Shown here one piece after another: positions 23,601-31,966 of a DNA stretch of 34,837 nucleotides; within the stretch, counting starts at the first letter, position 1, and every line of letters starts with the position of its first letter. Location: assembly GCA_900320485.1 (NCBI GenBank), contig ONSO01000010.1, positions 1-34,837 on the forward strand. Direction: 5' to 3'. The notes beneath the pieces were generated by a model that saw only the letters and a list, made by a program, of their open reading frames with translations, made no database searches and was not told the DNA's origin. Origin of the DNA: an uncultured Lachnospiraceae bacterium. GTDB lineage: Bacteria; Bacillota; Clostridia; Lachnospirales; Lachnospiraceae. A program made the translations under genes and the position numbers.

Positions 23601-24349
23601 AGTTCCCCGTAGGCATAAGGACCGTCCGGCATCTGGGCAAGGCAGATGGCCTGATCCAGCTTATGGATGCATCCGTCTAAAACGGACTGAAGATAATGCC
23701 AAAAATACTCCTTTAACTGACCGTTCCACAGCTCTTCACCACTTCCGGCATCATAATCCTTCTTGCGCTCCTCCAGCCACTGCGAAGGCCAGGGGAAGCT
23801 GGCAGCATAGCGCGATAAATTCAATACGTGCTCCTCGAGAACTTTTTCCTTTCCATTGGGGCAAAGGATTTCCACGCAGTCAAGAAAGGCTTCCCTTCCT
23901 TCCGTGAAAGCATCCTCGAGAAGCTCAGCTAAAGTCTCCTGCTGGAGGAGCTTTATCTCCCGCTCGTCCGCCACGCGAAAAGCCGGATCCAATCCGATCT
24001 CGTTAAAATGATTTTTTACCAAAAACAGGCAAAAACTGTCAATGGTCGTGATCTGTGCGTTATGCAACAGCGTTACCTGGCGCTGGAGCCGCTCAGAATC
24101 CGGTCTCTCCAACACGCGCTCGCCAAGCTTATTTGCAATGCGTTCCCGCATCTCCGCAGCCGCCGCGCTGGTAAAGGTTACCACCAAAAGACGATCCGCA
24201 TCCACGGGATGCTCTTCGTCGCAAAGTATGTTTACAATGCGCTCCGTCAAAACGGCCGTCTTTCCGCTTCCCGCCGCAGCAGAGACCAATATGTTGCACC
24301 CCTTAAGGTCGATCGCTTCCTGTTGTTCGGTCGTAAATTTCACGCCCAT
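20687..24349 (-). CDS. addA: ATP-dependent helicase/nuclease subunit A (AddA)
   Basis: Helicase-nuclease half of the AddAB complex, which processes double-strand breaks for RecA in Firmicutes. 1220 aa, normal length. UvrD-type motifs: Q motif FTTEQQEAI, Walker A AAAGSGKT (24-31), Walker B DEYQDSN, motif IV-V region RIMSIHKSKGLEFPV and motif VI LLYVAMTRAKEKL. The C-terminal RecB-type nuclease has the LLDYKTDRI motif near residue 1170. Starts MGVKFTTEQQEAIDLKGCNI with a weak GGGAG site. It follows addB by about 70 bp and ends 12 bp before the bidirectional terminator, so it is the last gene of the operon. Confidence 0.96.
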   Translation of the reverse strand: MGVKFTTEQQEAIDLKGCNILVSAAAGSGKTAVLTERIVNILCDEEHPVDADRLLVVTFTSAAAAEMRERIANKLGERVLERPDSERLQRQVTLLHNAQITTIDSFCLFLVKNHFNEIGLDPAFRVADEREIKLLQQETLAELLEDAFTEGREAFLDCVEILCPNGKEKVLEEHVLNLSRYAASFPWPSQWLEERKKDYDAGSGEELWNGQLKEYFWHYLQSVLDGCIHKLDQAICLAQMPDGPYAYGELLDGEKEKLEKAAEKIGQIMTAADGRQPEDAGSPEETEREDLLQTVGSCLEGVTFGRLPSKKDDSVDAEKREMAKALRDEVKKTLADLWEQFFELPESTAMARSRGCRVATEELVNLVLEFDRRMREKKQEKKLIDFNDMEHFALDILLSRENGEVRPTQVARQYRDYFHEILIDEYQDSNLVQEYLLRAVSGEEDGHYNRFMVGDVKQSIYHFRLARPELFLEKYLAYQKSGLTRRIDLSKNFRSRKEVIESVNRTFRPAMSSEVGGIDYDENAALYLGADYPECQGMNTELLLVEKPGKELGFRPRQAEALAVAERIRDFLANGQVTDNATKKLRPARYRDVCILLRSLSGWGDVFKTVLEERGIPAYVTSKSGYFTATEVQTVLNYLRVIDNPLQDVPLFGVLHSDFGGFSEEEIARIRAAGKDCSLYECLCASEDPKAVAFLEKLQSFRERSGYLTIRALLERLLWEYDYLNYVTALPGGSKRRANLEMLLVKASDFEKTSYFGLFHFLRYVETLEKYEEDYGEADTLDENADVVRIMSIHKSKGLEFPVTVIAGLSKKFNMQDVNKAVILDADLGLGMDYVDPVRRFRSKTMRKNVVAKKLREDTLAEELRLLYVAMTRAKEKLIMTAEVAEPEKVLQASDWFNGKEFGLSYLEFMKANSCLDFLEPILAQTGISVRVISAEELVGDTDSEQLAMALTRESLEQCAQSADPLTLTKLKEAFAFSYPHAALEGLYTKTTVSELKIAAMSEKDEAAFHVFEEREEENYVPEFRREKEEVSGTARGNAYHRVMELLDFDQVLGTWPESIPESHAAYLKALEGKEIVSAVREFLQKMVSESRLSEEYLGCVRPDRIERFLKSELGYRAWLAQRAGKLFREQPFVLAIPATALNPAYPEEEKVLIQGIIDAYFEEEDGLVLLDYKTDRIESMEALWNRYEAQMDHYQEALERLTGRRVKEKFLYSFHLGQC

Positions 24350-24418
24350 CCGTTTCTTCTCCCGTCTCTATTTTTCCGGCCCGCATCCGACTGCTCCTTT
24401 GCCGCCCTCGGGGCTGCT

Positions 24419-27400
24419 TTATCTCTGCGGCCTTTGCAGCTCCTCTTTCATGCGTGCAAGGATCTCCTCATTGGACGCCTCTTCGATCTCCCGCATTTTG
24501 CATCCGGGGATGCCGACGTCAAAACCGCAGACCTTTGCATAAGGACAATACGTGCACGCCTTCTCATCTCCGCGCTCATAGGGATTTAAGGAAATACTCC
24601 CGTCAAGGATCTCCCGGCCGATGGCCCTAAGCTTACGGTCCACAAAGCTTGAGAGCTGCTCCATGCCTTCCCTGCTCATCACGCTGGATTTTGCGCTAAA
24701 GGTCCCGTCCTTTTTCCGCTCCACGGGAATGGCGTCCGACTTATCCTGAAACTCCTTGTCTAAAAGGCTTACGATCTCAGGGTTCTCATTGACAATGCCC
24801 TTTGCCCGCAGGGCTCTTTCCAGTTCCTGATCCAGCTCTTCCCCGGTAAGCTCCTTTGTCCCCTCGATCACGGGATCCTCCACGTGATAATAAAGCAGAG
24901 CCGCCGGTACCACGTTTTTATCCGGCTGGTTTTTCCTCTCCCGCGCCATGGCAGCATTCACGTAAACCACAAGCTGCATCTGCAGGCCGTGATAAAGTGC
25001 CACAAGGTCAAACTTTTTGTTGCCGGATTTATAGTCCATGACCTTGACGTAAACGTTACCGTCATCCTCCGCCACGTCAAGTCTGTCAATTCTTCCCTCC
25101 AGCTGCATCCGCTCCGGCTCCTGATCATTTACCGCCCCTGCCAGCTCCCCTGCAGCCTTCTCCCCCGCCGTCCTTGAAAGCTCCACCATCTGCTTAAAGG
25201 GAATCTCATACGCCGCCGGCGCAAAGAGACCTTTTTTCAACTGTTTTTGGAGTGTCATGACCGTGCGGACCATAATGCGCTCCATGCGTTTTTTCTGGTA
25301 TTCATTTCTGTGATTGGCCAGGAGAATGCTGCCGCCATACTGCGCAGCCTGCTCGTCCATGGCCTTTTCCACCCTCGCCCTGGCATATGCTTCATCAAAG
25401 GTAAACCAAGTCTCATTTGTCTCGGAAAGGCCCTTGGAGAAGGTCTCCAGCACGTTATGGTACAAAGAGCCGAGATCCACCGCCTCCAGTCCGAATTCTT
25501 CCCTTTCCTTCAGTGCCAGGCCATATTCCAGAAAATGTCTGTAAGCGCATGCCGAATAGGTTTCCAGGCGGCTTACGCTGTTATGAAGGATCTGACCATA
25601 GACCAACGCCGCGATTTCCCGAAGGAGGTGCTTCTCCTTATATCTTTGGAATGCGGCTTCTAAATACCGCTCCCTGACGCCTTGCTGCGCAGGCTCTCCA
25701 TATGCCGCATACAGCGCATAGAAATCCTCTTCGCGCTCGCTTGGCAGGACTCCCCCGGCATAATCCCTAAGAGCCCCCGCAAGGATTTCTCGCCCTTCCA
25801 TGGGCGTCAGGATCTGGTCAAGCACGGGTCGGTTTTGCGGAAATTCCACCTTCAGCTTAGGAAAGCTGCGTTTTACGGAATCGATCAGATACGCGGGACG
25901 CAGCGCCTTTCCGTCGCTTCCCTGCCTGGAATACGTAAGGTATAAAGCCTGACCGGGCTTTGTCAGGTTAAGGTACAGATAAAATCTTTGGATAAATGCC
26001 TGCTGCCGGGGCGTGGGCGCAAGGGCATGCCCGGAATCCTTCAGAAATTCCCTCTCCACGTCGGAAATAATGCCTCCCTTGGAGGTATTTCTTGGAATGT
26101 TTCCATCATTTACGCCAAGGAACAACAGCACCTTTACGGGCTTAAAGCGGGTTCGCTCCATGTCTCCGACCAGAATGCGGTCAACGCCCTGCGGAATGGT
26201 TCCCACCTGTATCTCGCCAAGCCCTGCAGTCACAATGTCCGTAAATTCCTGCAGCGTGATCACTTCTTCCCCTAAAAGCTGATAAATCTGGTTTAAGAGT
26301 TCCATGACAAGGCGGTAGATCTGGGAATACTCCTTTGCACGCGTGGCATCCCCCGATTCTTCAAATGCCTTTGCACGCTCGCGTAGCTTGCTCTCCGCAT
26401 GAGCATTCACCAGGAAATCATAGAGTCTGTCCACGTAATTGCAGGCCTTGTCCTTTGCCCTTCCGGAAAGGATCTCTACCTCTTTGGCAAAGACCTCTCT
26501 TGTTTTATTCAAGGCTTCCAGGGCGCTTTCGTCCTCCGGATGCCTGCGCATGGCTTTCGTCTTTCGCGCAAACCTTTCAAAATAAGCCTTTTTCCCTCGT
26601 ATGCCAAGCTCTATCACGTAATTCTCCAGACGGTCGGTCTCCGGCGCCCCGATCCCCGAGAGGCCGCTTCTCAGGTAGTGGAACACTGCCTCATAGGAAT
26701 AATTTTTCAGTGAAAGATTCAGCGCGCTTAGCAGGAACTCCGTCAGCGGATTCAGCGTAATGCTCCGCGTCCTGTCTATGAAGCAGGGAATGTCAAGGCG
26801 TTCAAACTCTGACTCCACAAATGGTGCATATCCCTCCAGGTCGCCGGTGATCATGACAAAGTCCCGGTAGGCCAGTCCTTCCTCCCTGACAAGGCGCTGG
26901 ATCTCCAGGGCGGCCTGATGCACCTCCGCGGCAGGATTTGTCGTCTCAAACATGCGGATCTCTCCGGTGTTTTCACCCTCATATATTTTTCCGTCATAAC
27001 GGAACGCATGCTTTGCCAGAAAGGCCAGCTCGCCCCTTGAAGCGTGCTCCCCGGATAAAAATACGTCCTCCCCGCGATCTCTTTCGATGCCGACGTCCTT
27101 CGCAGCGCGCTCTAAGTCCGCCACGGTCTTTTGCGTCAGATAAAAGAGGGACTGCTCACCGCTTTGCACGTAAGGACTTGCATCCTCTCCACACGTAAGC
27201 GTGATCATGACTTCCCTGCCTACCGTGGCCAGTTCCTGCACCAAACGGTATTGGATGGGCGTAAAGCCCGTGTATCCGTCCAGCAGGATGATACTGTCCC
27301 GGACAAGTCTAGACTTCGGCAGATTACGGCACAAAACGTCCAGCGTCTCCTCTGCAGTCACAAAATGATCCCGTACGTAATTCTGAAAACTTGCATAAAT

Positions 27401-27883
27401 CGTCCGGAGATCCTTTAGCTTCCCCGCGAGGGCCGCCTTATTCCCGGAAAACTCTATAAGATCCCCTACGTCCTTCGGCGACAGGCCATATTGCATAAAC
27501 TCCGAAATGGCGCTCTTTACCTCACGTATATACCCCTGCTTGCGCATAAAGCCTCCCAGCACCGGCAACTGATCCGCCAGGCCGGCCTGGACCTTCTGCA
27601 ATACAAGGCTCTTTCCCGTATCATCCAAAACGGGGATCTCCCTGCAGTCCACCTCCTCTAAAACCCTGTGGGAAAGCCTTCCAAAGCTGAGGACGTCAAT
27701 GTTTAAAATGCCTCCCCTGGGGTGCATGGTTGCCAGTTCTTTTTGCGTCTGCATGGTAAACTGATCCGGTACGATAATGAGAAAATTCTGATCCGGATGC
27801 TCCATGGAACGCCTGATGACGTCCCCGTATGCTTTTTTGCTCAGGGCCCCGTCAAAGGGGCCAAAATAAAATCGCAGGCTCAT
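24419..27883 (-). CDS. addB: ATP-dependent helicase/deoxyribonuclease subunit B (AddB)
   Basis: Second AddAB subunit: an inactive-helicase-like protein that recognises Chi and carries its own nuclease. 1154 aa, full length. The N-terminus MSLRFYFGPFDGALSKKAYG is typical of clostridial AddB. The C-terminal nuclease motif is VMDYKSG (about 948-954). The iron-sulfur cysteines are one in YSACAYRHF (about 790) and three in CTYCPYAKVC (1110, 1113, 1119). No strong ribosome site precedes the ATG. It follows the unrecognised 242-aa gene by 36 bp and precedes addA; co-transcription is likely. Confidence 0.96.
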   Translation of the reverse strand: MSLRFYFGPFDGALSKKAYGDVIRRSMEHPDQNFLIIVPDQFTMQTQKELATMHPRGGILNIDVLSFGRLSHRVLEEVDCREIPVLDDTGKSLVLQKVQAGLADQLPVLGGFMRKQGYIREVKSAISEFMQYGLSPKDVGDLIEFSGNKAALAGKLKDLRTIYASFQNYVRDHFVTAEETLDVLCRNLPKSRLVRDSIILLDGYTGFTPIQYRLVQELATVGREVMITLTCGEDASPYVQSGEQSLFYLTQKTVADLERAAKDVGIERDRGEDVFLSGEHASRGELAFLAKHAFRYDGKIYEGENTGEIRMFETTNPAAEVHQAALEIQRLVREEGLAYRDFVMITGDLEGYAPFVESEFERLDIPCFIDRTRSITLNPLTEFLLSALNLSLKNYSYEAVFHYLRSGLSGIGAPETDRLENYVIELGIRGKKAYFERFARKTKAMRRHPEDESALEALNKTREVFAKEVEILSGRAKDKACNYVDRLYDFLVNAHAESKLRERAKAFEESGDATRAKEYSQIYRLVMELLNQIYQLLGEEVITLQEFTDIVTAGLGEIQVGTIPQGVDRILVGDMERTRFKPVKVLLFLGVNDGNIPRNTSKGGIISDVEREFLKDSGHALAPTPRQQAFIQRFYLYLNLTKPGQALYLTYSRQGSDGKALRPAYLIDSVKRSFPKLKVEFPQNRPVLDQILTPMEGREILAGALRDYAGGVLPSEREEDFYALYAAYGEPAQQGVRERYLEAAFQRYKEKHLLREIAALVYGQILHNSVSRLETYSACAYRHFLEYGLALKEREEFGLEAVDLGSLYHNVLETFSKGLSETNETWFTFDEAYARARVEKAMDEQAAQYGGSILLANHRNEYQKKRMERIMVRTVMTLQKQLKKGLFAPAAYEIPFKQMVELSRTAGEKAAGELAGAVNDQEPERMQLEGRIDRLDVAEDDGNVYVKVMDYKSGNKKFDLVALYHGLQMQLVVYVNAAMARERKNQPDKNVVPAALLYYHVEDPVIEGTKELTGEELDQELERALRAKGIVNENPEIVSLLDKEFQDKSDAIPVERKKDGTFSAKSSVMSREGMEQLSSFVDRKLRAIGREILDGSISLNPYERGDEKACTYCPYAKVCGFDVGIPGCKMREIEEASNEEILARMKEELQRPQR

Positions 27884-27919
27884 GCGCGCGTAACTCCCAC
27901 GTTTCGTCTTAGTATGAGA

Positions 27920-28648
27920 TCATTGTTTTTTATCTGCTTCAAAAGAAAGAATCTTGGTTGAAAAGTCAGGGCGCTCCTCTTCCGGATCCCTGATCCTAAA
28001 CTCCTCCCGATCCACGTATTTTTCCTGAGGGTCAAGAATGCTTACAAACTCCATGATCGCCCTGATCTCATTGATGTCTTGTCTCGTATAGACCTCCTTG
28101 CCCTGAAAGGTCTGAAAGTAGCTTGTGCAGGCGTCAAGAAGGCGAAGCTTCTTTGCCAGCTTGCCCGTTCCCGGTTTTACCCGCGCCGTGTGGATCAGGC
28201 GGAAATGATAGTTTTTCGGCTCCCCGGGAATTTCCTGCAGTATCAAAAGCGCCTCAGGACCCTTGGGCACGTAAATCCGGCTCATGGCTTCCAGATTGCT
28301 GCCACAGCCCTTGGGACACTCAGGCGTTTTATAAAATTCCGGTGCATAAGTGATCGTCAGGGAAGCTGCATTCTCTACGCCAAACTCCCTGCCATGGCAT
28401 TCCACGCTTCCGTCCAGGAAATAGGCAAGCGCCAACACAAGGCCCGTGTGCTGCCATCCCTGTTTTGGGGAAGTGAGATCCAACGCCTCCATCTGGAACG
28501 CCAGATATTTTTTGCAGGCTTCCTTATTCCTTGGAAGGACAACCTCTGTCGGCGGCACTTTTTTCCCCTTCACAATGGGCAGGATCTCCGGAAATCCGGA
28601 AAAACCGTAATCAACAAAAGTGGGCACTTGTCCTCCCTCATGCTGCAT
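27920..28648 (-). CDS. Conserved-looking protein of unknown function in the addAB cluster
   Basis: 242 aa, soluble, no signal peptide or membrane segment. I do not recognise a family. Visible features: PKQGWQHTGLVLALAYFLDGSVECHG near 80-105, a possible metal-binding pair of cysteines in TPECPKGCGSNLEAMSR (about 128-144), a basic middle part with KPGTGKLAKKLRLLDACTSYF, and an acidic tail. The ATG at 28648 has AGGAGG 6 nt upstream, so it is surely translated. It lies 30 bp after xthA and 36 bp before addB, all on the same strand, which makes a role linked to DNA repair possible but unproven. Confidence 0.8.
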   Translation of the reverse strand: MQHEGGQVPTFVDYGFSGFPEILPIVKGKKVPPTEVVLPRNKEACKKYLAFQMEALDLTSPKQGWQHTGLVLALAYFLDGSVECHGREFGVENAASLTITYAPEFYKTPECPKGCGSNLEAMSRIYVPKGPEALLILQEIPGEPKNYHFRLIHTARVKPGTGKLAKKLRLLDACTSYFQTFQGKEVYTRQDINEIRAIMEFVSILDPQEKYVDREEFRIRDPEEERPDFSTKILSFEADKKQ

Positions 28649-28678
28649 GCCTGACCTCCTTTCACGGTCTGCCGTCTT

Positions 28679-29431
28679 TTATTTCAGATCCAGCTCCACG
28701 GGACAGTGGTCCGATCCCATCACTGCAGGGTGGATCTTTGCTTCTCCGATCTTATCCTTTAGCTTTTCCGATACCACAAAATAGTCAATGCGCCATCCTA
28801 CGTTCTTTGCACGGGCATTTCCCATGTAGGACCACCAGGAATAGGCATCCCTCGCCTCGGGATAAAGAAAACGGAAGGAATCAATGAAGCCATTCTTCAA
28901 AACCTTTGTAAAACAAGCTCTCTCCTCGTCCGTGAATCCGGCGTTTTTGTGATTGGTCTTGGGATTTTTCAGGTCGATCTCCTGATGCGCCACGTTTAAG
29001 TCTCCGCAGAAGATCACGGGCTTTTTTGCGTCCAGCGCCTTTACGTAATTCAGGAAGGCTTCCTCCCATCGCATGCGGTAGTCAAGACGGGTAAGCTCCC
29101 GTTGGGAATTCGGCACGTAGACCACCACCACGTAATACTCTTCAAACTCCGCCGTAATGACGCGCCCCTCCTGATCATGTTCTTCCACTCCGATGCCATA
29201 CGTTACGGCAAGGGGCTCCTTTTTTGTAAACAGCGCCGTTCCGGAATACCCCTTCTTTACCGCGTAATTCCAATACTGATGATATCCGGGCAGATCCAGG
29301 TCATGCTGCCCCGCCTGAAGCTTGGTCTCCTGCAGGCAGAACACGTCTGCGTCCGCCGCCTTGAAATACTCTAAAAATCCCTTCTGCAGACATGCCCGAA
29401 GGCCGTTTACGTTCCATGAGATCAGTTTCAT
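28679..29431 (-). CDS. xth: Exodeoxyribonuclease III / AP endonuclease
   Basis: Base-excision repair nuclease of the exonuclease III/APE1 family, cleaving at abasic sites and removing 3' blocks. 250 aa, full length. Starts [19 protein letters not shown]; catalytic and metal residues visible are E35 in LQETK, D and N in FCGDLNVAH (around 140-145) and D241-H242 in GSDHCPV. The ATG has AAGGAG 7 nt upstream. First of a same-strand group with the 242-aa gene, addB and addA, all DNA repair or unknown. Confidence 0.96.
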   Translation of the reverse strand: MKLISWNVNGLRACLQKGFLEYFKAADADVFCLQETKLQAGQHDLDLPGYHQYWNYAVKKGYSGTALFTKKEPLAVTYGIGVEEHDQEGRVITAEFEEYYVVVVYVPNSQRELTRLDYRMRWEEAFLNYVKALDAKKPVIFCGDLNVAHQEIDLKNPKTNHKNAGFTDEERACFTKVLKNGFIDSFRFLYPEARDAYSWWSYMGNARAKNVGWRIDYFVVSEKLKDKIGEAKIHPAVMGSDHCPVELDLK

Positions 29432-29541
29432 ACGTTTTCTCCTTATCCTTCGTCTTTTTCTTTACGTGCAAGTTCACGGCGCACTCTTTTCGTCCTTGCG
29501 CGCCCCCTGTCTCGGGATCATGACGGAAAGCGAGAAGCTGT

Positions 29542-30003
29542 TTATTTGAATTCAAAAAACTTGGTATCCAGCTCCGGATAAATCCTCTTTAGCGAAATGG
29601 GAATGCCGGCCTTATTAAGGAATCCGTGCTTACTCTTTGCCACGGCCTTATCCTCCCCCGTCTCCTTGTCGTAAATGCGATAGGCTATCTCCATCCCAAG
29701 TCCGTCATAGGACAACAGCTTTGTGTCAATGAGCACTGTCTCATCAAATTTTACGGCGCTGCGATATTCAATGGACAGGGACAAAACGGGAGAGATGATC
29801 TCAAGCTCCTCCATCTGCTTATATCCCATGCCGAGCTGATCCAAAAGATTCATTCTTGCTTCTTCCATCCACTTTACGTAATTCGCGTGATGAATGATGC
29901 CTTGGGGATCCGTCTCATGATACTGAGTCCTGTGCTCATAAGGTCTCATTTTGATCGTTTTCCGATCCTTGGGTTGATGCACCTGAATTTCATTGTTAGC
30001 CAT
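29542..30003 (-). CDS. Hot-dog fold acyl-CoA thioesterase (4HBT/YbgC-like)
   Basis: 153-aa enzyme expected to hydrolyse acyl-CoA thioesters; substrate unknown. The family signature is clear: TQYHETDPQGIIHHANYVKWMEEAR with the catalytic Asp in ETDPQG, then EYRSAVKFDE and SKHGFLNKAG. The chosen ATG (30003) has GGGAGG 7 nt upstream; an ATG 15 nt earlier lacks a site. It sits between dnaJ and xth on the same strand, with gaps of 46 and 110 bp. Confidence 0.9.
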   Translation of the reverse strand: MANNEIQVHQPKDRKTIKMRPYEHRTQYHETDPQGIIHHANYVKWMEEARMNLLDQLGMGYKQMEELEIISPVLSLSIEYRSAVKFDETVLIDTKLLSYDGLGMEIAYRIYDKETGEDKAVAKSKHGFLNKAGIPISLKRIYPELDTKFFEFK

Positions 30004-30049
30004 TGTTCTTCCTCCCATTTTGAGTCCTTTCGGATACTATTTTACGTCA

Positions 30050-31129
30050 TTATGCGGTCCGCTTCCCGCCAAGTTTTTGCAATTCCCGAAGCAAAGCCTT
30101 TTCCTTTTCCGTCACGTTCTTTGGCACGGTGATCTGCAAGGTGACGTACTCGTCTCCCGGCGCGTCTTTTCCTCTTGCGGAAACAATGCCCTTTCCGCGA
30201 AGTCGCATTTTCGTGCCGGACTGGCTGCCTGCGGGAACCTGACATTTTACCATGCCATAAAGCGTTCTAAACTCTGCTTCTCCTCCAAGTATGGCCGTCG
30301 TATAAGGAACCTTTTCCGTAACGAACACGTCCTTCCCCTTTCTGGTAAAGACCTGATCCTCTGCAACGCGAACCTTGATCATAAGGTCTCCGGCACCGTT
30401 TCTTCCCGTCTTGCCCTTCCCGCGCAGACGAATGGTCTGTCCTTCTTCAATGCCTGCCGGGATCTTTACCGCCAGTGTCTTCGGCTTTCCACCAGCCTCC
30501 AGTGAGATCACCTTTTCACATCCAAGGGCCGCCTCCCGGAACGAGACGGTGATCTCCCCAAGAAGATCCTGACTGCCGGGTGCTTCATAAGCATAATCTT
30601 CGTCGGCACTCATGCCGGCTCTGACCCTGCCGCCAAACAAGGCGTCAAAAATATCCTCACCGTCAAATTCCCAGCCGCCAAAGTCTCCATGACCGCTTCC
30701 AGCGCTTTCCCAGCCGCCAAAGTCTCCATGACCGCTTCCAGCGCTTTCCCAGCCGCCAAAGCCTCCATGACCGCTTCCCGCGCTTTCCCAGCCGCCAAAA
30801 CCTCCATGGCCGCTTCCAGCGTTTTTTCCTGCCGCCCGGCCCCACGTTCCTGTGTACTTTTCCTGCTCGCGGGCGTAAGCCTCCGGGTCGCTTCCCATGC
30901 TTCCGTCAAAGGCTGCATGGCCATATTTGTCATACAGTTTCTTTTTCTTTGGATCGGACAAAACGTCATAGGCTTCCGTAACGTCCTTAAATAAGGCCTC
31001 TGCTTTTTTGTTGTCAGGATTCGCATCCGGATGATATTTTTTTGCCAGCTTCCGATAGGCACTTTTTATCTCCTGCTCTCCGGCACTTTTCTTAACTCCC
31101 AGTATATCATAATAATCACGTTTTGCCAC
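30050..31129 (-). CDS. DnaJ-type (class B, CbpA-like) co-chaperone
   Basis: 359-aa J-domain protein that would stimulate DnaK ATPase. J domain at 1-75 with HPD at 33-35. A Gly-rich linker (about 100-160) contains four 13-aa repeats ([13 protein letters not shown] type). Two C-terminal substrate-binding barrels follow (about 183-345). The CxxCxGxG zinc repeats of true DnaJ are absent, so it is class B, a second DnaJ rather than the dnaK-operon one. The start codon is GTG at 31129 with AGGAG 9 nt upstream. Separated from the bL25 gene upstream by a terminator. Confidence 0.93.
   Translation of the reverse strand: MAKRDYYDILGVKKSAGEQEIKSAYRKLAKKYHPDANPDNKKAEALFKDVTEAYDVLSDPKKKKLYDKYGHAAFDGSMGSDPEAYAREQEKYTGTWGRAAGKNAGSGHGGFGGWESAGSGHGGFGGWESAGSGHGDFGGWESAGSGHGDFGGWEFDGEDIFDALFGGRVRAGMSADEDYAYEAPGSQDLLGEITVSFREAALGCEKVISLEAGGKPKTLAVKIPAGIEEGQTIRLRGKGKTGRNGAGDLMIKVRVAEDQVFTRKGKDVFVTEKVPYTTAILGGEAEFRTLYGMVKCQVPAGSQSGTKMRLRGKGIVSARGKDAPGDEYVTLQITVPKNVTEKEKALLRELQKLGGKRTA
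30670..30825. repeat. 39-bp in-frame tandem repeat inside the DnaJ gene
   Basis: Four 39-bp units starting at 30670, 30709, 30748 and 30787; the first two are identical, the others differ at a few bases. They encode the GSGHG(G/D)FGGWESA repeats of the Gly-rich linker. Expansion in a flexible linker is likely tolerated. Confidence 0.9.
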
Positions 31130-31149
31130 GTTTTCTCACTCCTTTCCAG

Positions 31150-31190
31150 AAAAAAAAGCTTGTTGCCCGTTTGCGTGGCAGCAAGCTTTT
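31150..31190 (-). terminator. Terminator after the bL25 gene
   Basis: Twelve-position stem, 31156-31167 with 31177-31188, one wobble/mismatch, 9-nt loop, followed on the minus strand by a run of T residues. It separates bL25 from dnaJ. Confidence 0.7.
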
Positions 31191-31213
31191 CTCTCGTGTG
31201 CAATTTATGTTTC

Positions 31214-31810
31214 TTACGCGTCTGCCTGCGCTGCATCCTGCGCATCCTCGGCTACTTCAGGCTCTGCATTGTGAGGTACCAGAACGCTTGCCACTACGGC
31301 ATCCAAATGGGTCATGATCTCCACCTGATCATTCTTGGCGATCTCCAGGTCAGAAACCTTGATCACGTCACCGACCTTCAGTCCCGTGCAATCCACGTCA
31401 ATTCTCTCCACAAGATGTTCGGGAGTTGCCTTATAAGATACCTCCTCCAACATCTGCTCAAGAACGCCGCCCATAACCTTCTCCCTGTTATGGAGAACGA
31501 TCTCTGCCACGGAGTGAACCTTCTCACCTTTTACAAGGGCCTGAAAATCCATTTCCAAAATCTGACGCTTCATGGCGTCATAATCCACTTCCTTCAGCAA
31601 TACGTCGTACTTCTTTCCCTCCAGTTCCACGAAAAGCTGGCTTCCTTTGAAGCACTCGCGGTGAATCCTCTCCGCTTCCTTCTTTTCGATCACAACGGGA
31701 ATGGAACCATTCAGTTCCTTGCCGAACAGGGTGCCCGTTACAAAGCCTTCCCTTCTGAGTTCCTTTGCCTTCTTTGCCATGTCTCTTTTTTGCACTGTTA
31801 AAGTATTCAT
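31214..31810 (-). CDS. rplY: 50S ribosomal protein bL25 / general stress protein Ctc
   Basis: 198-aa long form (TL5/Ctc type) that binds 5S rRNA. N-terminal L25 domain begins MNTLTVQKRDMAKKAKELRR; the C-terminal beta domain covers about 95-180, followed by a short acidic Ala-rich tail. The ATG at 31810 has AGGAGG 9 nt upstream; the frame is open further upstream but without conservation. It has its own promoter and terminator, so it is a single-gene unit. Confidence 0.93.
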   Translation of the reverse strand: MNTLTVQKRDMAKKAKELRREGFVTGTLFGKELNGSIPVVIEKKEAERIHRECFKGSQLFVELEGKKYDVLLKEVDYDAMKRQILEMDFQALVKGEKVHSVAEIVLHNREKVMGGVLEQMLEEVSYKATPEHLVERIDVDCTGLKVGDVIKVSDLEIAKNDQVEIMTHLDAVVASVLVPHNAEPEVAEDAQDAAQADA

Positions 31811-31904
31811 TTGACTTTTCCTCCTACACATGCATTTATTGAGAACAGGGACGTTTGCGAAATGTCTTGTGCAATTGGCGTTTCGTTTCTCTTGTTCTAT
31901 TTGT

Positions 31905-31933
31905 GTTATAACACCACAGGCAGGAATAGTCAA
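31905..31933 (-). promoter_or_regulatory. Predicted sigma-A promoter of the bL25 gene
   Basis: On the minus strand TTGACT (31928-31933) and TATAAC (31905-31910) are 17 nt apart, about 95 bp upstream of the start codon. No sigma-B-like element, which controls ctc in Bacillus, was seen. Confidence 0.65.
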
Positions 31934-31966
31934 TAGGCAAATTCATAAATTTTTATAAACTGATCC

